DNA of 64,000 nt from Palsa-513 sp036510225 (GCA_036510225.1 DATCEH010000122.1:1-64000); one strand, 5' to 3'; numbered from the stretch's first letter, positions 15,449-24,778 are shown. Numbers and translations: made by a program. The notes: generated by a model not told the origin, from the letters alone.

Positions 15449-17113
15449 CTAAGAATCCCAGCGGGTCAGGTTCAGGCGGCGGGTGAGTCGACGGCCCTGT
15501 GAGCGCAGACCGGTCCGCCGCCTCTCTCTCGCCCGCGCCCGACGCCGCAGCCCGAACAGGACGAACCCCAGTCCGACGAGGACGCCCACGACGATCGTCA
15601 CCGCCGACGGCCCGCCGCTCCCCGCCCGGCGGGCGCCCTGCGCCGGGCCCGGCCGGCCGGCGACGCTCGTGTCAGAGCCGCTCGGCCCCCGGACGGCATA
15701 GTCGATCCCCGGGTTGCCGCCGCGGTTGCGCCAGACTGCCACGGCGACGTCTGTGACCGGGTCGATCGCCACACGCGGTTCGCTCAGCAGGCCCGGGCCG
15801 GCGACGAGCTGGGGCGCCGCGAACCTCGCGACGCCCGACGGCTCGCTCAACCCCCGCGCCGAAATGATGCGCTGCTCGGCGGCATCCGGCTGGCCGTCGG
15901 ACCTCGGGGCTGCCGTCCACAGTGCGATGACCTCGTCCTTCGGACCGGTCGCCAGGTCGCTGAGCATCGCGTCCGCGCTCGGATCCGAGACGGTCGTCGC
16001 CGGTCTGATCGAGTTCACGCTGACCGGCGCCGCACGCACGACGAAGTGCCCGCCGCTCAGCCCGGTCCACGCGACGACCACGCCCTCGTAGGCCAGGCGA
16101 ACCATCTCCAGGCCGCTGGCCGGCGGGATCAGGCCGGGCGGATCGACGAAGCGTTCGAGCAGATGCGGACCCGTGAAATGGATTCCCGGCACCGAGATGT
16201 CGAGGTATGCGGTGGTCGTCGTCGTCGCGTCTCCGACTGACGTGCGGTCGTTCTCCCAGGCGACGATCGCCCGGTTGTCGTCGCTGATCAGCGCAGCCAG
16301 CCGCGGCGACGGCGGGCTCGAGGCGACCCGTTGTGTCGTCAGCAGGACCCCGTTCGCAGCTCGCACGCGGACGTAGATCGCTCCCTTCTCCGCCCAGGCG
16401 ACGACCGCGTCGCCCCGGTAGTCGAGGTTCACGCTGAGCGCGGTGACCGCCGCGTCCCGCGAAGTCAGGACTACCGGCGGGCTGAACGACGGCGTGCCGT
16501 GCGGCTCGATTCGCAGCTCGATCTTCCCTCCCGCGCTCACCGACGCGATCGCCACGTCGCCGCGATAGCTCGACGTCACCGCGATCGGCGCGCCTGGTCC
16601 CCCGAGCCCGCCCGCCCCTGTGAACGGTCCGGCCGCCGGCCCCTGGGAGAGCTCACCGGTCCCGCCCCCAGCTGACCCCACGCCCCCGGCGAGCACGATT
16701 CGTCCGTCCCCGGTCGCCGTCGCCGCGCTCAGCCCGGTGAGCGGCGGTGAACCGGCCGCCGGCAGAAGCTCCGGGGCCCCGAGCGTGTGGTCGGGCTCGA
16801 ACTCGGCGATCCCGACGCCCGGACCCGCGGCCGCGTCGGCGCCGTTGCAGTCGGCTGGGTCACCGCTCCAGAGGATCGCGCCCTGACCCGACGCGTGGAA
16901 GGGGTCCGAAGCCGGAAAGACGACACGGGGGACCCCCAGCGACCCGCATCTGACCAGGGACACCGCCGGCGACCAGCTCGGCTGGACGGCGGCCGGCGCG
17001 CTGGACGGCAGCAGGCATCCGACCGTCGCGAAACCCGCTCCGATCAGCGCTCCGACCACCGACCGAGCCCCGCGAGCGGACGATCGCCGGGAGCGCCTGG
17101 CCGGGGTCGACAT
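15449..17113 (-). CDS. Large secreted, C-terminally anchored protein, unknown function
   Basis: About 554 aa. It has an N-terminal signal (SVVGALIGAGFATVGCLLPS), a long extracellular region with repeated short motifs such as YRGDVAIASVSAGGKI, YRGDAVVAWAEKGAI, DNRAIVAWENDRT and VTDVAVAVWRNRGG at roughly 50-70-residue spacing, which suggests a beta-propeller or WD-like blade repeat, and a C-terminal helix SAVTIVVGVLVGLGFVLFGL followed by Arg-rich residues. The ATG at 17113 (MSTPARR) is preferred over one 12 codons upstream because the signal peptide then has normal spacing. No enzymatic residues are apparent. Confidence 0.7.
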   Translation of the reverse strand: MSTPARRSRRSSARGARSVVGALIGAGFATVGCLLPSSAPAAVQPSWSPAVSLVRCGSLGVPRVVFPASDPFHASGQGAILWSGDPADCNGADAAAGPGVGIAEFEPDHTLGAPELLPAAGSPPLTGLSAATATGDGRIVLAGGVGSAGGGTGELSQGPAAGPFTGAGGLGGPGAPIAVTSSYRGDVAIASVSAGGKIELRIEPHGTPSFSPPVVLTSRDAAVTALSVNLDYRGDAVVAWAEKGAIYVRVRAANGVLLTTQRVASSPPSPRLAALISDDNRAIVAWENDRTSVGDATTTTTAYLDISVPGIHFTGPHLLERFVDPPGLIPPASGLEMVRLAYEGVVVAWTGLSGGHFVVRAAPVSVNSIRPATTVSDPSADAMLSDLATGPKDEVIALWTAAPRSDGQPDAAEQRIISARGLSEPSGVARFAAPQLVAGPGLLSEPRVAIDPVTDVAVAVWRNRGGNPGIDYAVRGPSGSDTSVAGRPGPAQGARRAGSGGPSAVTIVVGVLVGLGFVLFGLRRRARARERRRTGLRSQGRRLTRRLNLTRWDS

Positions 17114-17240
17114 CAACACGGCGTCATACCCACGTGACCCACTGACCACGAGCCTATTTCGCGAGACGACCCGGGTGTCGTCCGGTGGGCCGGGCCGGCC
17201 GGGACCGCACGCCGTCGCGAACGTGGATAGGGTCGACGGC

Positions 17241-17891
17241 GTGAGCAGCCAGGCGATCGAGAACGAGAAGCGGATCGCCGCCGAGGCCGCCGCCGAGCTC
17301 GTGATCGACGGCTCGCGGGTCGGCCTCGGGACGGGTTCGACCGTCGGCTACCTCCTGCCGGCACTCGCCCGCCGTGGACTCGACCTGACCTGCGTCGCCA
17401 CGTCCGTCGCCACCGAGATCGCCGGACGCGAGCTCGGCCTGAACGTCGTCGCCTTCGACCAGCTCGATCGTCTCGACATCGCGATCGACGGCGCCGATCA
17501 GATCGACGGGGCCGGCTGGGTGATCAAGGGAGGTGGAGGTGCCCACACGCGGGAGAAGATCGTCGCCGCCGCGGCCGACCGCTTCGTCGTGATCTCCTCG
17601 TCGGACAAGGTCGTCGACGCCCTGAGCGCTCCCGTCCCCCTCGAGCTGCTGACCTACGGGCTCGCCGCGACGCTTCGCGCACTCGCCCCCTGCGAGCTCC
17701 GCGACGTTCCGCCGAGCCCCGACGCCGGAGCGATCGCCGACTATCACGGCTCGGTCGAGGACCCCGAGCGGCTCGCCGCCTGGCTGGCCGGGACGCCCGG
17801 CGTCGTCGACCACGGGCTCTTCCCGCCGTCGCTGATCTCCGAGGTGATCGTCGCCCGCGGCTCAGACGTCCAGCGAATCCGCGGCCACTGA
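17241..17891 (+). CDS. rpiA: Ribose-5-phosphate isomerase A
   Basis: A 216-aa RpiA interconverting ribose 5-phosphate and ribulose 5-phosphate in the non-oxidative pentose phosphate pathway. Conserved segments: RVGLGTGSTVGYLLPAL (about 26-42), IAIDGADQIDGAGWVIKGGG (about 82-101) with the catalytic acid, and AHTREKIVAAAADRFVVI. The C-terminus SEVIVARGSDVQRI is typical. The GTG at 17241 is chosen because it gives the usual family length and has AGGG upstream. It stands apart from the other sugar-phosphate genes at 54688-62656. Confidence 0.95.
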   Translation: MSSQAIENEKRIAAEAAAELVIDGSRVGLGTGSTVGYLLPALARRGLDLTCVATSVATEIAGRELGLNVVAFDQLDRLDIAIDGADQIDGAGWVIKGGGGAHTREKIVAAAADRFVVISSSDKVVDALSAPVPLELLTYGLAATLRALAPCELRDVPPSPDAGAIADYHGSVEDPERLAAWLAGTPGVVDHGLFPPSLISEVIVARGSDVQRIRGH

Positions 17892-17895
17892 GCGA

Positions 17896-17918
17896 GCCGG
17901 GACCCTCCGGGGCCCGGC
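17896..17918 (+). terminator. Hairpin downstream of rpiA
   Basis: GCCGGG (17896-17901) pairs with CCCGGC (17913-17918), and the inner bases can extend the stem. It starts 4 bp after the rpiA stop. There is no T-tract, so it is a terminator candidate of the U-less kind. Confidence 0.5.
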
Positions 17919-17931
17919 GCAGCGTCCGCCC

Positions 17932-17997
17932 GTCCAGCGCGGCGACCGCCGTCCGGCGTCGCGACCGCCCTCCGGCGCCGCGACCGCCTTCCGCGAC
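17932..17997. repeat. About 19-bp tandem repeat, three units
   Basis: Three imperfect units built on GCGACCGCC-TCCGGCG between the convergent ends of rpiA and the SNF2 gene. The third unit is degenerate. No coding signal is present. Confidence 0.7.
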
Positions 17998-18013
17998 GAG
18001 GCGCAGCCGTCCG

Positions 18014-20176
18014 TCAGGCGATCGGACGCAGATGCTGGAACGGCCGGCCGTCGCGGAGCTCCCGCACGACCGCCTCGACGAGGCTCTCGCTGTCCGGCTT
18101 CTGGCCGTCGGTGACCGCGGCCACGACGCCGCGCTTGTGGGCGATCACCCGTGACATCGTCTCGTCGATCGTCTCCGCCGCCAGCAGGTACCACGCGCTG
18201 ACCGCGTCGCGCTGTCCGATCCGGTGGCAGCGGTCCTCGGCCTGGTCGTGCATCGCCGGCGTCCACTCGAGCTCGAGGAAGGCGACGTTCGACGCTCGGG
18301 TCAGCGTGATTCCCTGTGCCGCGACCCGCGTCGCGCAGACGATCAGCTGTGGTCCGTCCTCCTCCTGAAACGCGGCGATCGCCTCCTCCCGAGCCGGGAT
18401 CGAATCCCGCCCGACCAGGTGGAGGGCGCCCGGAAAGCGCTCGAGCACGGCGTCCTGAACCTCTACGTGCCTGGCGAAGACGACGAGCGCCTCGCCCGAC
18501 GCGAGGAAGTCGTGGATCCAGGCCAGCGCCCCGTGCAGTTTTCCCCGGGCCGCCAGTCGCTGGAGCGTGCCGAGCTGGGCCAGCCGCTCGGCCCGCAGGG
18601 TCGACGCGATCTTGGCGTCGAGCTCACCCAGGTCGAGCGGCTGCTCGCGCAGCCAGGCGATCACATCCTTCTCGGCCAGGCGGTAGTCCGGTTCGTTCGA
18701 CAAGGCGATCGGCACGACGACCTGCCGCTTGGCAGGCAGCTGCGGGAGGACGTCCTTCTTCAGACGGCGGACGAAGCACCGCCGGCGCAGATGCCAGTGC
18801 AGTCGCTCGACGCTGTCGTCGCCGTGGAACTGGCGCGAGAACCGGCTGCCCGAGCCGAAGTCCGACAGCCGGCCGATCGCCCGGAGCTGTGCGATCAGCT
18901 CGTCGGCGTGGTTGAGCACCGGCGTGCCCGTCAGCGCCAGGCGCAGTCCGTCACCCTTGACGCTCGCGGCCAGCCGCCGGACCGCCTGCGTCCGCTTGGC
19001 CTTGGGGTTCTTGCAGTAGTGCGACTCGTCGATCACGACCGCCCGCAGGCCCCGCCGACCGAGCGCCTCCCGGTGGGCGGCGACGATCTCGTAGTTGAGG
19101 ATCAGGAGGTCCGCCGCCGGCGGGACGGCCGCCCGGCCGTCGACCACCGCGATCGATCGGTGGGGCACCCACTTGACGGCTTCCCGCTCCCAGTTGAGCT
19201 TCAGCGACGCCGGGCAGACGACGACCGCCGGGTAGGCCCCGTCGGCCTCCAGCGTCGCCAGAGCCTCGACCGTCTTGCCGAGGCCCTGCTCGTCGGCGAG
19301 GAACGTCCGGCGGGCCTCCAGCGCGTAGCGGACACCCGCCCACTGGAACGGCTGGAGCTCCCCGCCCAGGACGGCCGCCACCTCGGGGATCGGCTCCCCG
19401 TGCGTCGCCCGGGAGCTGCGCACGGCCGCCGCCGCCTGGTCGTGCTCGGCCCGCAGCGCGGCCAGGTGGTCGGCCGCGTCCGGCAGTACCTGGACGTCGT
19501 GGAGCGCGACGAACGCGTCGAGCGCCGGGACCACCCACGGGTCGAGCATCGCGCTCGACGCGCCGCCGATTCCCGGCAGCGCCCCGAAGGCGACCCCGAC
19601 CTCCGGGTCCCAGAGCACCTCGAGTCGGAGCCGCAGGCCATCGACCCCGTCGCCGAGGGCTAGGCGGGCCGGTGGCGGCTCGTCGCCGATCTCGACCGCC
19701 GCGAGGCAGCGCTCGGCGCCGGCGTCCAGGCGAGCCGAGCGCTGTTCGCGAAGCTCGGCCGCCGCCGTCTGCGTGATCGGTGCGAGCAGCCGGCCGTCCT
19801 CGAGCTCGACCGACCCCTCGAGGAGCCCGGCCGGAACCGTTCCGGCCCGGGTCGCGAGGACGAGCCAGCCGCGGCCGTCGTAGCGGCGCGTGCTCACCCG
19901 CCCGATCCACCGTCGCTCGATGCCCTGGAGCCACGCGTCAACCTCCCGACTCGTGCTCAACTCGGGAAAGCGCCTGAGCACCTCCGCAACGTAGGCGCCT
20001 GCCCAGTCGTCGACCGGCGCCCACCACTCGCGCTGCTCCCAGTCAAAGCGGCGGTTCGGGATCCGGCGGACGGCGGCCACGATGTGCGGGTCATACGGGA
20101 ACGCGAGGACGACGATCGACGTCCCCCCGACGGCCGGACGCAGGACGACGTTCGGGCCCGTGGTCATGAGATCCAT
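18014..20176 (-). CDS. SNF2 family DNA-dependent ATPase/helicase, SMARCAL1-like
   Basis: A 720-aa SF2 ATPase. The N-terminal 60 residues (VVLAFPYDPHIVAAVRRIPN, WWAPVDDW) resemble a HARP-like domain of SMARCAL1 annealing helicases. The helicase core shows motif I FLADEQGLGKTVEAL (about 293-307), motif II VIDESHYCKNPKAKRTQAVR, motif III LALTGTPVLNHADEL and the C-terminal motif VI QAEDRCHRIGQRDAV (about 650-664). The DESH box replaces DEAH. It probably remodels or anneals DNA at stalled forks (family inference). The first ATG gives 720 aa; ATG at 20167 is an alternative. Confidence 0.9.
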   Translation of the reverse strand: MDLMTTGPNVVLRPAVGGTSIVVLAFPYDPHIVAAVRRIPNRRFDWEQREWWAPVDDWAGAYVAEVLRRFPELSTSREVDAWLQGIERRWIGRVSTRRYDGRGWLVLATRAGTVPAGLLEGSVELEDGRLLAPITQTAAAELREQRSARLDAGAERCLAAVEIGDEPPPARLALGDGVDGLRLRLEVLWDPEVGVAFGALPGIGGASSAMLDPWVVPALDAFVALHDVQVLPDAADHLAALRAEHDQAAAAVRSSRATHGEPIPEVAAVLGGELQPFQWAGVRYALEARRTFLADEQGLGKTVEALATLEADGAYPAVVVCPASLKLNWEREAVKWVPHRSIAVVDGRAAVPPAADLLILNYEIVAAHREALGRRGLRAVVIDESHYCKNPKAKRTQAVRRLAASVKGDGLRLALTGTPVLNHADELIAQLRAIGRLSDFGSGSRFSRQFHGDDSVERLHWHLRRRCFVRRLKKDVLPQLPAKRQVVVPIALSNEPDYRLAEKDVIAWLREQPLDLGELDAKIASTLRAERLAQLGTLQRLAARGKLHGALAWIHDFLASGEALVVFARHVEVQDAVLERFPGALHLVGRDSIPAREEAIAAFQEEDGPQLIVCATRVAAQGITLTRASNVAFLELEWTPAMHDQAEDRCHRIGQRDAVSAWYLLAAETIDETMSRVIAHKRGVVAAVTDGQKPDSESLVEAVVRELRDGRPFQHLRPIA

Positions 20177-20245
20177 CCGCGCCTACGGTAGCGACGGCGC
20201 ACCCCGGTCCGGCGACGCCCCGCTCGCGGAATCCCGGACCCTGCG

Positions 20246-21742
20246 TCAGACGGTCGCCGGGACCTCGATCTCGCGCTTGAGGATCTTCCCGGTCGGGCCC
20301 TTGGGCAGGTCCGGCACGAACCAGACCCGCCGCGGGTACTTGTACGCGGCGACCCGATCCCTGACGAACTCGCGCAACTCGGCCTCGGTCACCGCGGCGC
20401 CGTCCCTCAGCGCCACGGCCGCACCGACCTCCTCGCCGAGCCCGTCGTCCGGCATCCCGACGACGGCCGCCTCCCGGACGGCCGGGTGCTCGTAGAGGAT
20501 CTCCTCGATCTCCCGGGGGTAGACGTTGTACCCGCCGCGGATGATCATGTCCTTCTTGCGGTCGACGATGAAGAAGTAGCCGTCGTCGTCGACGATCGCC
20601 AGGTCTCCGCTCCGAAACCAGCCGTCCTCGTCGACTGCCTCGGCCGTCGCCTCCGGCTTGCGCCAGTAGCCCTTCATCAGGTTGTGGCCGCGGATCAGGA
20701 TCTCCCCGACCTGACCGATTGGCGGCTCGCCTCCCGAGTCGTCGACCAGCTTCATCTCGACCCCCGGGATCGGCGTCCCGATCGAGCCGGCCTTGCGCTC
20801 CTGGTCGGGCTGATTGAACGACGCCACCGGCGAGGTCTCCGACAGGCCGTAGCCCTCGAGGATCGTGCATCCGAAGGCCGCCTCGAACCCCCGCATCAGC
20901 TCGACCGGCATCGACGCGCCCCCCGACGCGCAGACCCGCAGGGCCGACGTGTCGTAGTCCCGGCGGTTGGGGACCTCGAGGATCGCCGAGTACATCGTCG
21001 GGACGCCCTCGAACACGGTCACCCCGTCGCGCTGGATGATCTCGAGCGCCTTGACCGGGTCGAACCGGGGGATCAGCGTCAGGCAGCCGGCCGCGCAGAT
21101 CGTCGCGTTCATCCCGCAGGTCTGCCCGAACGAGTGGAAGAGCGGCAGCGCGCCCAGCGTGATCGCCCCGCCGTCGAGCCCGAACAGGCCGGCCGAGACC
21201 TCGGCGTTGCGCCGCAGGTTGTCGTGGGTCAACTCGGCGCCCTTCGGCGCGCCGGTCGTTCCCGACGTGTACAGGATCACCGCCGTGTCGTGCTCGTCGA
21301 CCTCGGCCACCCCGTCCAGCGGGGTCGCCTCGAGCAGGAGCCGGTCGAAGTCCCCCGGCGCCACGAGCGTGCAGCTCACCCCGGCGCGGGCGGCCCCGGC
21401 CTCGGCGTCAGCCGCGAAGCCGTGCCACGCGAACACCGTGCTGGCCTGTGAGTCGCCGAGGTAGTAGGCGACCTCACGCTGTTTGAGGAGGACGTTCATC
21501 GGGACGACGACCGCCCCCAGCCGGAGGATCCCGTAGTAGACGATCGGGAAGTACGGGACGTTCGGCAGCATGACGCCGACCCGGTCGCCCCGACCGACCC
21601 CGCTCGCGGCGAGCAGGCCGGCCACGCGGGCGCTCGCCCCATCGAGCAGGCTGTAGCTGATCTCCGTCTCGTCGAGGCGGAGCGCCACGCCGGCCGGATT
21701 GCGCTCGACGGCGGCACTCAGCATGTTCGCGAGGTTGCTCAT
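20246..21742 (-). CDS. Long-chain fatty-acid/acyl-CoA ligase (AMP-forming)
   Basis: A 498-aa adenylate-forming enzyme. The AMP-binding P-loop is ILYTSGTTGAPKGAELTHDN (about 156-175). A5-type GYGLSETSPVASFNQPD, the A8 hinge FIVDRKKDMIIRGGYNVYP (about 396-414) and the catalytic lysine in GPTGKILKREIE near the C-terminus are all present. It activates a carboxylic acid, probably a fatty acid, to the CoA thioester. The exact chain length cannot be read from sequence. No other beta-oxidation gene is adjacent; a thiolase gene lies far away at 48255. Confidence 0.92.
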   Translation of the reverse strand: MSNLANMLSAAVERNPAGVALRLDETEISYSLLDGASARVAGLLAASGVGRGDRVGVMLPNVPYFPIVYYGILRLGAVVVPMNVLLKQREVAYYLGDSQASTVFAWHGFAADAEAGAARAGVSCTLVAPGDFDRLLLEATPLDGVAEVDEHDTAVILYTSGTTGAPKGAELTHDNLRRNAEVSAGLFGLDGGAITLGALPLFHSFGQTCGMNATICAAGCLTLIPRFDPVKALEIIQRDGVTVFEGVPTMYSAILEVPNRRDYDTSALRVCASGGASMPVELMRGFEAAFGCTILEGYGLSETSPVASFNQPDQERKAGSIGTPIPGVEMKLVDDSGGEPPIGQVGEILIRGHNLMKGYWRKPEATAEAVDEDGWFRSGDLAIVDDDGYFFIVDRKKDMIIRGGYNVYPREIEEILYEHPAVREAAVVGMPDDGLGEEVGAAVALRDGAAVTEAELREFVRDRVAAYKYPRRVWFVPDLPKGPTGKILKREIEVPATV

Positions 21743-21886
21743 CTGATCGACCTTTCGTGCCGCCCGGCAAACCGGATGTCTGACCCGGCGACCGTATCAC
21801 CCGGCCCACGCCCCGAGCCCGGTTCGAGACCTCCGCCGCCAGGTAAGCTGGTTGTTCGAGCAATCACTTCCAAGGAGACGCCTCAG

Positions 21887-22168
21887 ATGAAAGCCGTTTG
21901 GAACGGGACGACGATCGCCGAGAGCGATCAGACGCTTGTCATCGAAGGGAACCACTACTTCCCGCCCGACGCCGTCCGCAGCGAGTACTTCCAGGACTCC
22001 GCCACCCACACGTCCTGCGCCTGGAAGGGCGAGGCCAGCTACAAGACGCTCGAGGTCGGTGGCCAGACCAACCCCGACGCCGCCTGGTTCTACCCCGAGC
22101 CCAAGGACGCCGCCGCGGAGATCAAGGATTACTTCGCATTCTGGCGGGGAGTCGAGGTGACTGACTGA
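21887..22168 (+). CDS. DUF427 domain protein
   Basis: A 93-aa single-domain protein starting MKAVWNGTTIAESDQTLVIE and carrying the DUF427 hallmarks NHYFPPDAV, TSCAWKGEASY and AAWFYPEPKDAA. Family structures show a small beta-barrel; function is unknown, with possible roles in small-molecule binding. The start is fixed by AAGGAG about 10 nt before the ATG at 21887; longer upstream reading is not needed. The stop codon lies inside a sequence (CTGACTGACTCACTCGAG, 22161-22178) that resembles the dispersed palindromic repeat. Confidence 0.93.
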   Translation: MKAVWNGTTIAESDQTLVIEGNHYFPPDAVRSEYFQDSATHTSCAWKGEASYKTLEVGGQTNPDAAWFYPEPKDAAAEIKDYFAFWRGVEVTD

Positions 22169-22183
22169 CTCACTCGAGTTTCG
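22161..22183. repeat. Degenerate palindromic-repeat fragment at DUF427 stop
   Basis: CTGACTGACTCACTCGAG here matches CTGACTCACTCGGGTT at 49648 with few changes, and its first half matches the core of the dispersed palindrome. The DUF427 TGA (22166-22168) lies within it. Confidence 0.45.
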
Positions 22184-22424
22184 TCCCTGTCTGCGTGGCG
22201 TGCTCGACGCGGGCTGGACGCGTGCTGGACGTCGGTCGCGCCACGGGGCGGGGCGGCGAGTGCGAGCGGCGGGGGCGGGGCGGGGCGGGGCGGGTGCGGC
22301 GGGGGCGGTGCCGGTCGGTCCCGGGAGGGGTCGGCTTCGCGGTCAGGGGACTCTCGGGGGCTGGGTGGTGGAGGACGGGACTGATCGGGGGCTGGGTGGT
22401 CGAGGCGGGGATTCTCGGGACAGA

Positions 22425-22522
22425 GTCGTTGAGAAGGGGACTCTCCAAGGAAAGTAGCTGACTGACTCAGGCAACCTTTTCCCGATGGAGCTATCAGCAT
22501 GCTCGTTCGCCGCCCCGGGGAG
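22425..22522 (+). repeat. Palindromic dispersed repeat, copy b
   Basis: Aligns with 38965-39064 and, inverted, with 49788-49870: shared words GGACTCTCC, GGAAAGTAG, CTGACTGACTCAG, GATG, TCAGCAT and CCCCGGGGAG/GCCCGGGAG in the same order and spacing. The core at 22451-22481 is an imperfect palindrome here. Confidence 0.75.
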
Positions 22523-22694
22523 TTCGGTCGATCACAGCCCACCCCCCGCAGGCGACCCGCACCCGCCCTCGCCCCCCGCACGGACGTGGAGTCGGCCGAG
22601 CGAAAAGTGCGAAACGCGAATGAGTCCGGTCACCACCTTGGTCGGAGTCGTCTCCCGGATCGCCCAGTCCGCGACGAGAGCCAGCTGACCTCAC

Positions 22695-22757
22695 GGCAGG
22701 CGGCCGGAGTCCAGCCATCCGTAGGAGCCTCGCCGGCAGGCGGCCGAAGTCCAGCGA
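22695..22757. repeat. 23-bp direct repeat before the disulfide oxidoreductase gene
   Basis: GGCAGGCGGCCGGAGTCCAG at 22695 recurs with one change at 22735, a 40-bp period. It lies 50-110 bp upstream of the ATG at 22809 and could be a duplicated regulator site. Confidence 0.6.
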
Positions 22758-22808
22758 GCCGACCCGGCCCGTCCGGGCGGCGGAGCGCTCGTCGCATATT
22801 GTCCGGGC

Positions 22809-24182
22809 ATGACTGATTTCGACGTGATCGTGCTCGGAGCAGGCCCGGCCGGCGAGGTCTGCGCCGGCCGACTCGCGAAGGCCGGGCTCGCCGTGGCGAT
22901 CGTCGAGCGCGAGCTGGTCGGCGGCGAGTGCGCCTTCTACGCCTGCATGCCCTCCAAGGCCCTGCTCCGGCCGGCCGAGCTGCTGGCCGAGGTCGCTCGC
23001 GTCCCCGGCGCCGCCGAGGCCCTCTGCCGGGGGGTCGATCCGGCCGTCACCCTGACCCGCCGCGACGAGGTGATCCATGACCTCGACGACTCGGTCCAGC
23101 TCCCATGGATCGAGCATCTCGGGATCACACTGATTCGCGGCTTCGGTCGGCTCGAGCCGCCGGCGGGCGGCGAGCGGCGTGTGAGCGTCGGCGACCGGAC
23201 CTACCAGGCCGGCCGGGCGGTCGTGATCGCGACCGGCAGCGCCGCCGCGTTCCCGCCGATCCCGGGTCTCCGGGAGGTCGAGCCGTGGACCAACCGGGAG
23301 GCGACCACCGTCAAGGAGGTCCCGGACAGCCTGCTGATCCTTGGTGGGGGGGTCGTCGGCGTCGAGCTCGCCCAGGCGTGGTCGAGCCTCGGCGCCCGCG
23401 TCGTCCTGGTCGAGGCCCTGCCCCGTCTGCTCGCCCGCGAGGAGCCATTCGCCGGCGAGCAGGTGGGCGACGCCCTTCGCGAGCGGGGCGTCGAGGTCCA
23501 CCTCGGGGCGAAGGCGACGGCCGTCGCCCACGCTGATGCCGGCTTCACGCTGACGCTCGAGGACGGCGCCGAGCTCGCATGTCGAGAGCTCCTCGTGGCG
23601 GTCGGCCGGCGGCCGCTGACCGAGGACATCGGGGTCGACGCCTTCGGGCTCGAGCCGGGTCAGACGATCGATGTCGACGATCAGATGCGCGTCGCCGGCC
23701 ACGACTGGCTGTTTGCGATCGGCGACGTCAACGGGCGGAGCCTGCTGACGCACATGGGGAAGTACCAGGCTCGCGCTGCCGCGGACGTGATCCTCGGGCG
23801 GGATGCCCGGGTGACCGAGGACGGGCCCCGCTCGCCGCGCGTCGTCTTCACCGACCCCCAGGTCGCCGCCGTCGGCCTGACCTTCGCGGCCGCGCTCGAC
23901 GCGGGGATCCAGGCCCGCGCGGTCGATGTCGAGACGTCGGCTACGGCGGGCGCGAGCTTCTACGGACGGGGGACCCCCGGTAGGGCACGGATCGTCGTCG
24001 ACGACGTCCGGCGGGTGATCGTCGGGGCCACGTTCACCGGCTTCGAGGTCGCCGAGTTCATCCACGCCGCGACGATCGCGGTCGTCGGCGAGGTCCCGGT
24101 CGACCGTCTCTGGCACGCGATCCCGTCATTTCCGACCCGTAGCGAGCTCTGGCTCAAGCTGCTCGAGGAGTATGGGCTCTAG
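22809..24182 (+). CDS. Pyridine nucleotide-disulfide oxidoreductase, Lpd-like with altered active-site histidine
   Basis: A 457-aa two-dinucleotide-binding flavoprotein. FAD is bound by VIVLGAGPAGEVCAGRLAK (residues 6-24), the redox disulfide is GGECAFYACMPSK (CX4C, about 38-50), NAD(P) is bound by LLILGGGVVGVELAQAW (about 175-191), and the second FAD motif is WLFAIGDVNGRSLLTHMGKY. At the C-terminus the usual HPT-E proton relay reads WHAIPSFPTRSE, so the catalytic histidine position is occupied by Ile. This variant is known in actinobacterial Lpd-like proteins that do not act as E3; the substrate is unknown. It is not clustered with 2-oxoacid dehydrogenase genes. Confidence 0.88.
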   Translation: MTDFDVIVLGAGPAGEVCAGRLAKAGLAVAIVERELVGGECAFYACMPSKALLRPAELLAEVARVPGAAEALCRGVDPAVTLTRRDEVIHDLDDSVQLPWIEHLGITLIRGFGRLEPPAGGERRVSVGDRTYQAGRAVVIATGSAAAFPPIPGLREVEPWTNREATTVKEVPDSLLILGGGVVGVELAQAWSSLGARVVLVEALPRLLAREEPFAGEQVGDALRERGVEVHLGAKATAVAHADAGFTLTLEDGAELACRELLVAVGRRPLTEDIGVDAFGLEPGQTIDVDDQMRVAGHDWLFAIGDVNGRSLLTHMGKYQARAAADVILGRDARVTEDGPRSPRVVFTDPQVAAVGLTFAAALDAGIQARAVDVETSATAGASFYGRGTPGRARIVVDDVRRVIVGATFTGFEVAEFIHAATIAVVGEVPVDRLWHAIPSFPTRSELWLKLLEEYGL

Positions 24183-24256
24183 GTCTGGCGCCCACGCACC
24201 GCGAGTGGACGAGAGGCGTTGACGGTGGCCGTGGCCGGCCGGAGCGCCGGCGCCGC

Positions 24257-24778
24257 TCAGAACGGCAGGCCGTGAAGCGTGGCCGGCCCGACCGGCCACG
24301 AAGCCTCCGGGGTCAGGGCGTGCTCCATCGTGCGCAGGGCTATCACCTCGTAGCCGTCCGCCTGCTGGACCGAGACCGGCGAGCCGAGCTCGGCGAACCC
24401 AAGCCGCTCATACAGGCCGAGTCGGTCCGCGTGACAGAAGAGGACCGCGAACCCCGGCCCCATCGTGCGCGCCCGGACGAGCGCCTCCCCGACGATCCGG
24501 CGAGCGAGCCCCCGCCCGCGGCGCTCCGCGCTCACGATCACCCCGCCCAACCCCACCACCGGGAAGCGCTCCCCGGCTACCTCGACCTCGGCGAGGACAA
24601 GCCCCGCCGAGGCAGCCAGCCGACCGTCGTCCTCGCGCAGCGCCACGTGACGATCCTTCGCGCGGAAGCGGAGACTCACGCCGGTCACGTCGAACGGGTC
24701 GACCTCGTCGCCCTCGAGGTCGGCGCGGTGCTCGTCGGTCAACTCACCGAACTCGACGACTTCCATCGGGTCATCCAA
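24257..24778 (-). CDS. GNAT family N-acetyltransferase
   Basis: A 173-aa GNAT enzyme. The acetyl-CoA loop reads IVSAERRGRGLARRIVGEAL (about 82-101; Q/RxxGxG/A type), followed by FAVLFCHADRLGLYERLGF, the usual beta5-alpha4 segment. The opening VEFGELTDEHRADLEGDEVD is typical of a family of putative aminoglycoside-type or small-molecule acetyltransferases, but no substrate can be given. Two starts are possible (24778 and 24766). It converges on the disulfide oxidoreductase gene with a 74-bp G+C-rich gap that can form hairpins. Confidence 0.85.
   Translation of the reverse strand: MDDPMEVVEFGELTDEHRADLEGDEVDPFDVTGVSLRFRAKDRHVALREDDGRLAASAGLVLAEVEVAGERFPVVGLGGVIVSAERRGRGLARRIVGEALVRARTMGPGFAVLFCHADRLGLYERLGFAELGSPVSVQQADGYEVIALRTMEHALTPEASWPVGPATLHGLPF

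Larger units (their letters stand above)
22169..22808. other. 640-bp intergenic region with G-rich tract and repeats
   Basis: No gene seen. From left to right: a degenerate repeat at the DUF427 stop, a G-rich tract at 22271-22294 (runs of four to five G separated by C) with G-quadruplex potential on the plus strand, duplicated GGGGGCTGGGTGGT words near 22354 and 22387, the palindromic element at 22425-22522, and a direct repeat of GGCAGGCGGCCG-AGTCCAGC at 22695 and 22735 just before the next gene. Confidence 0.7.
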
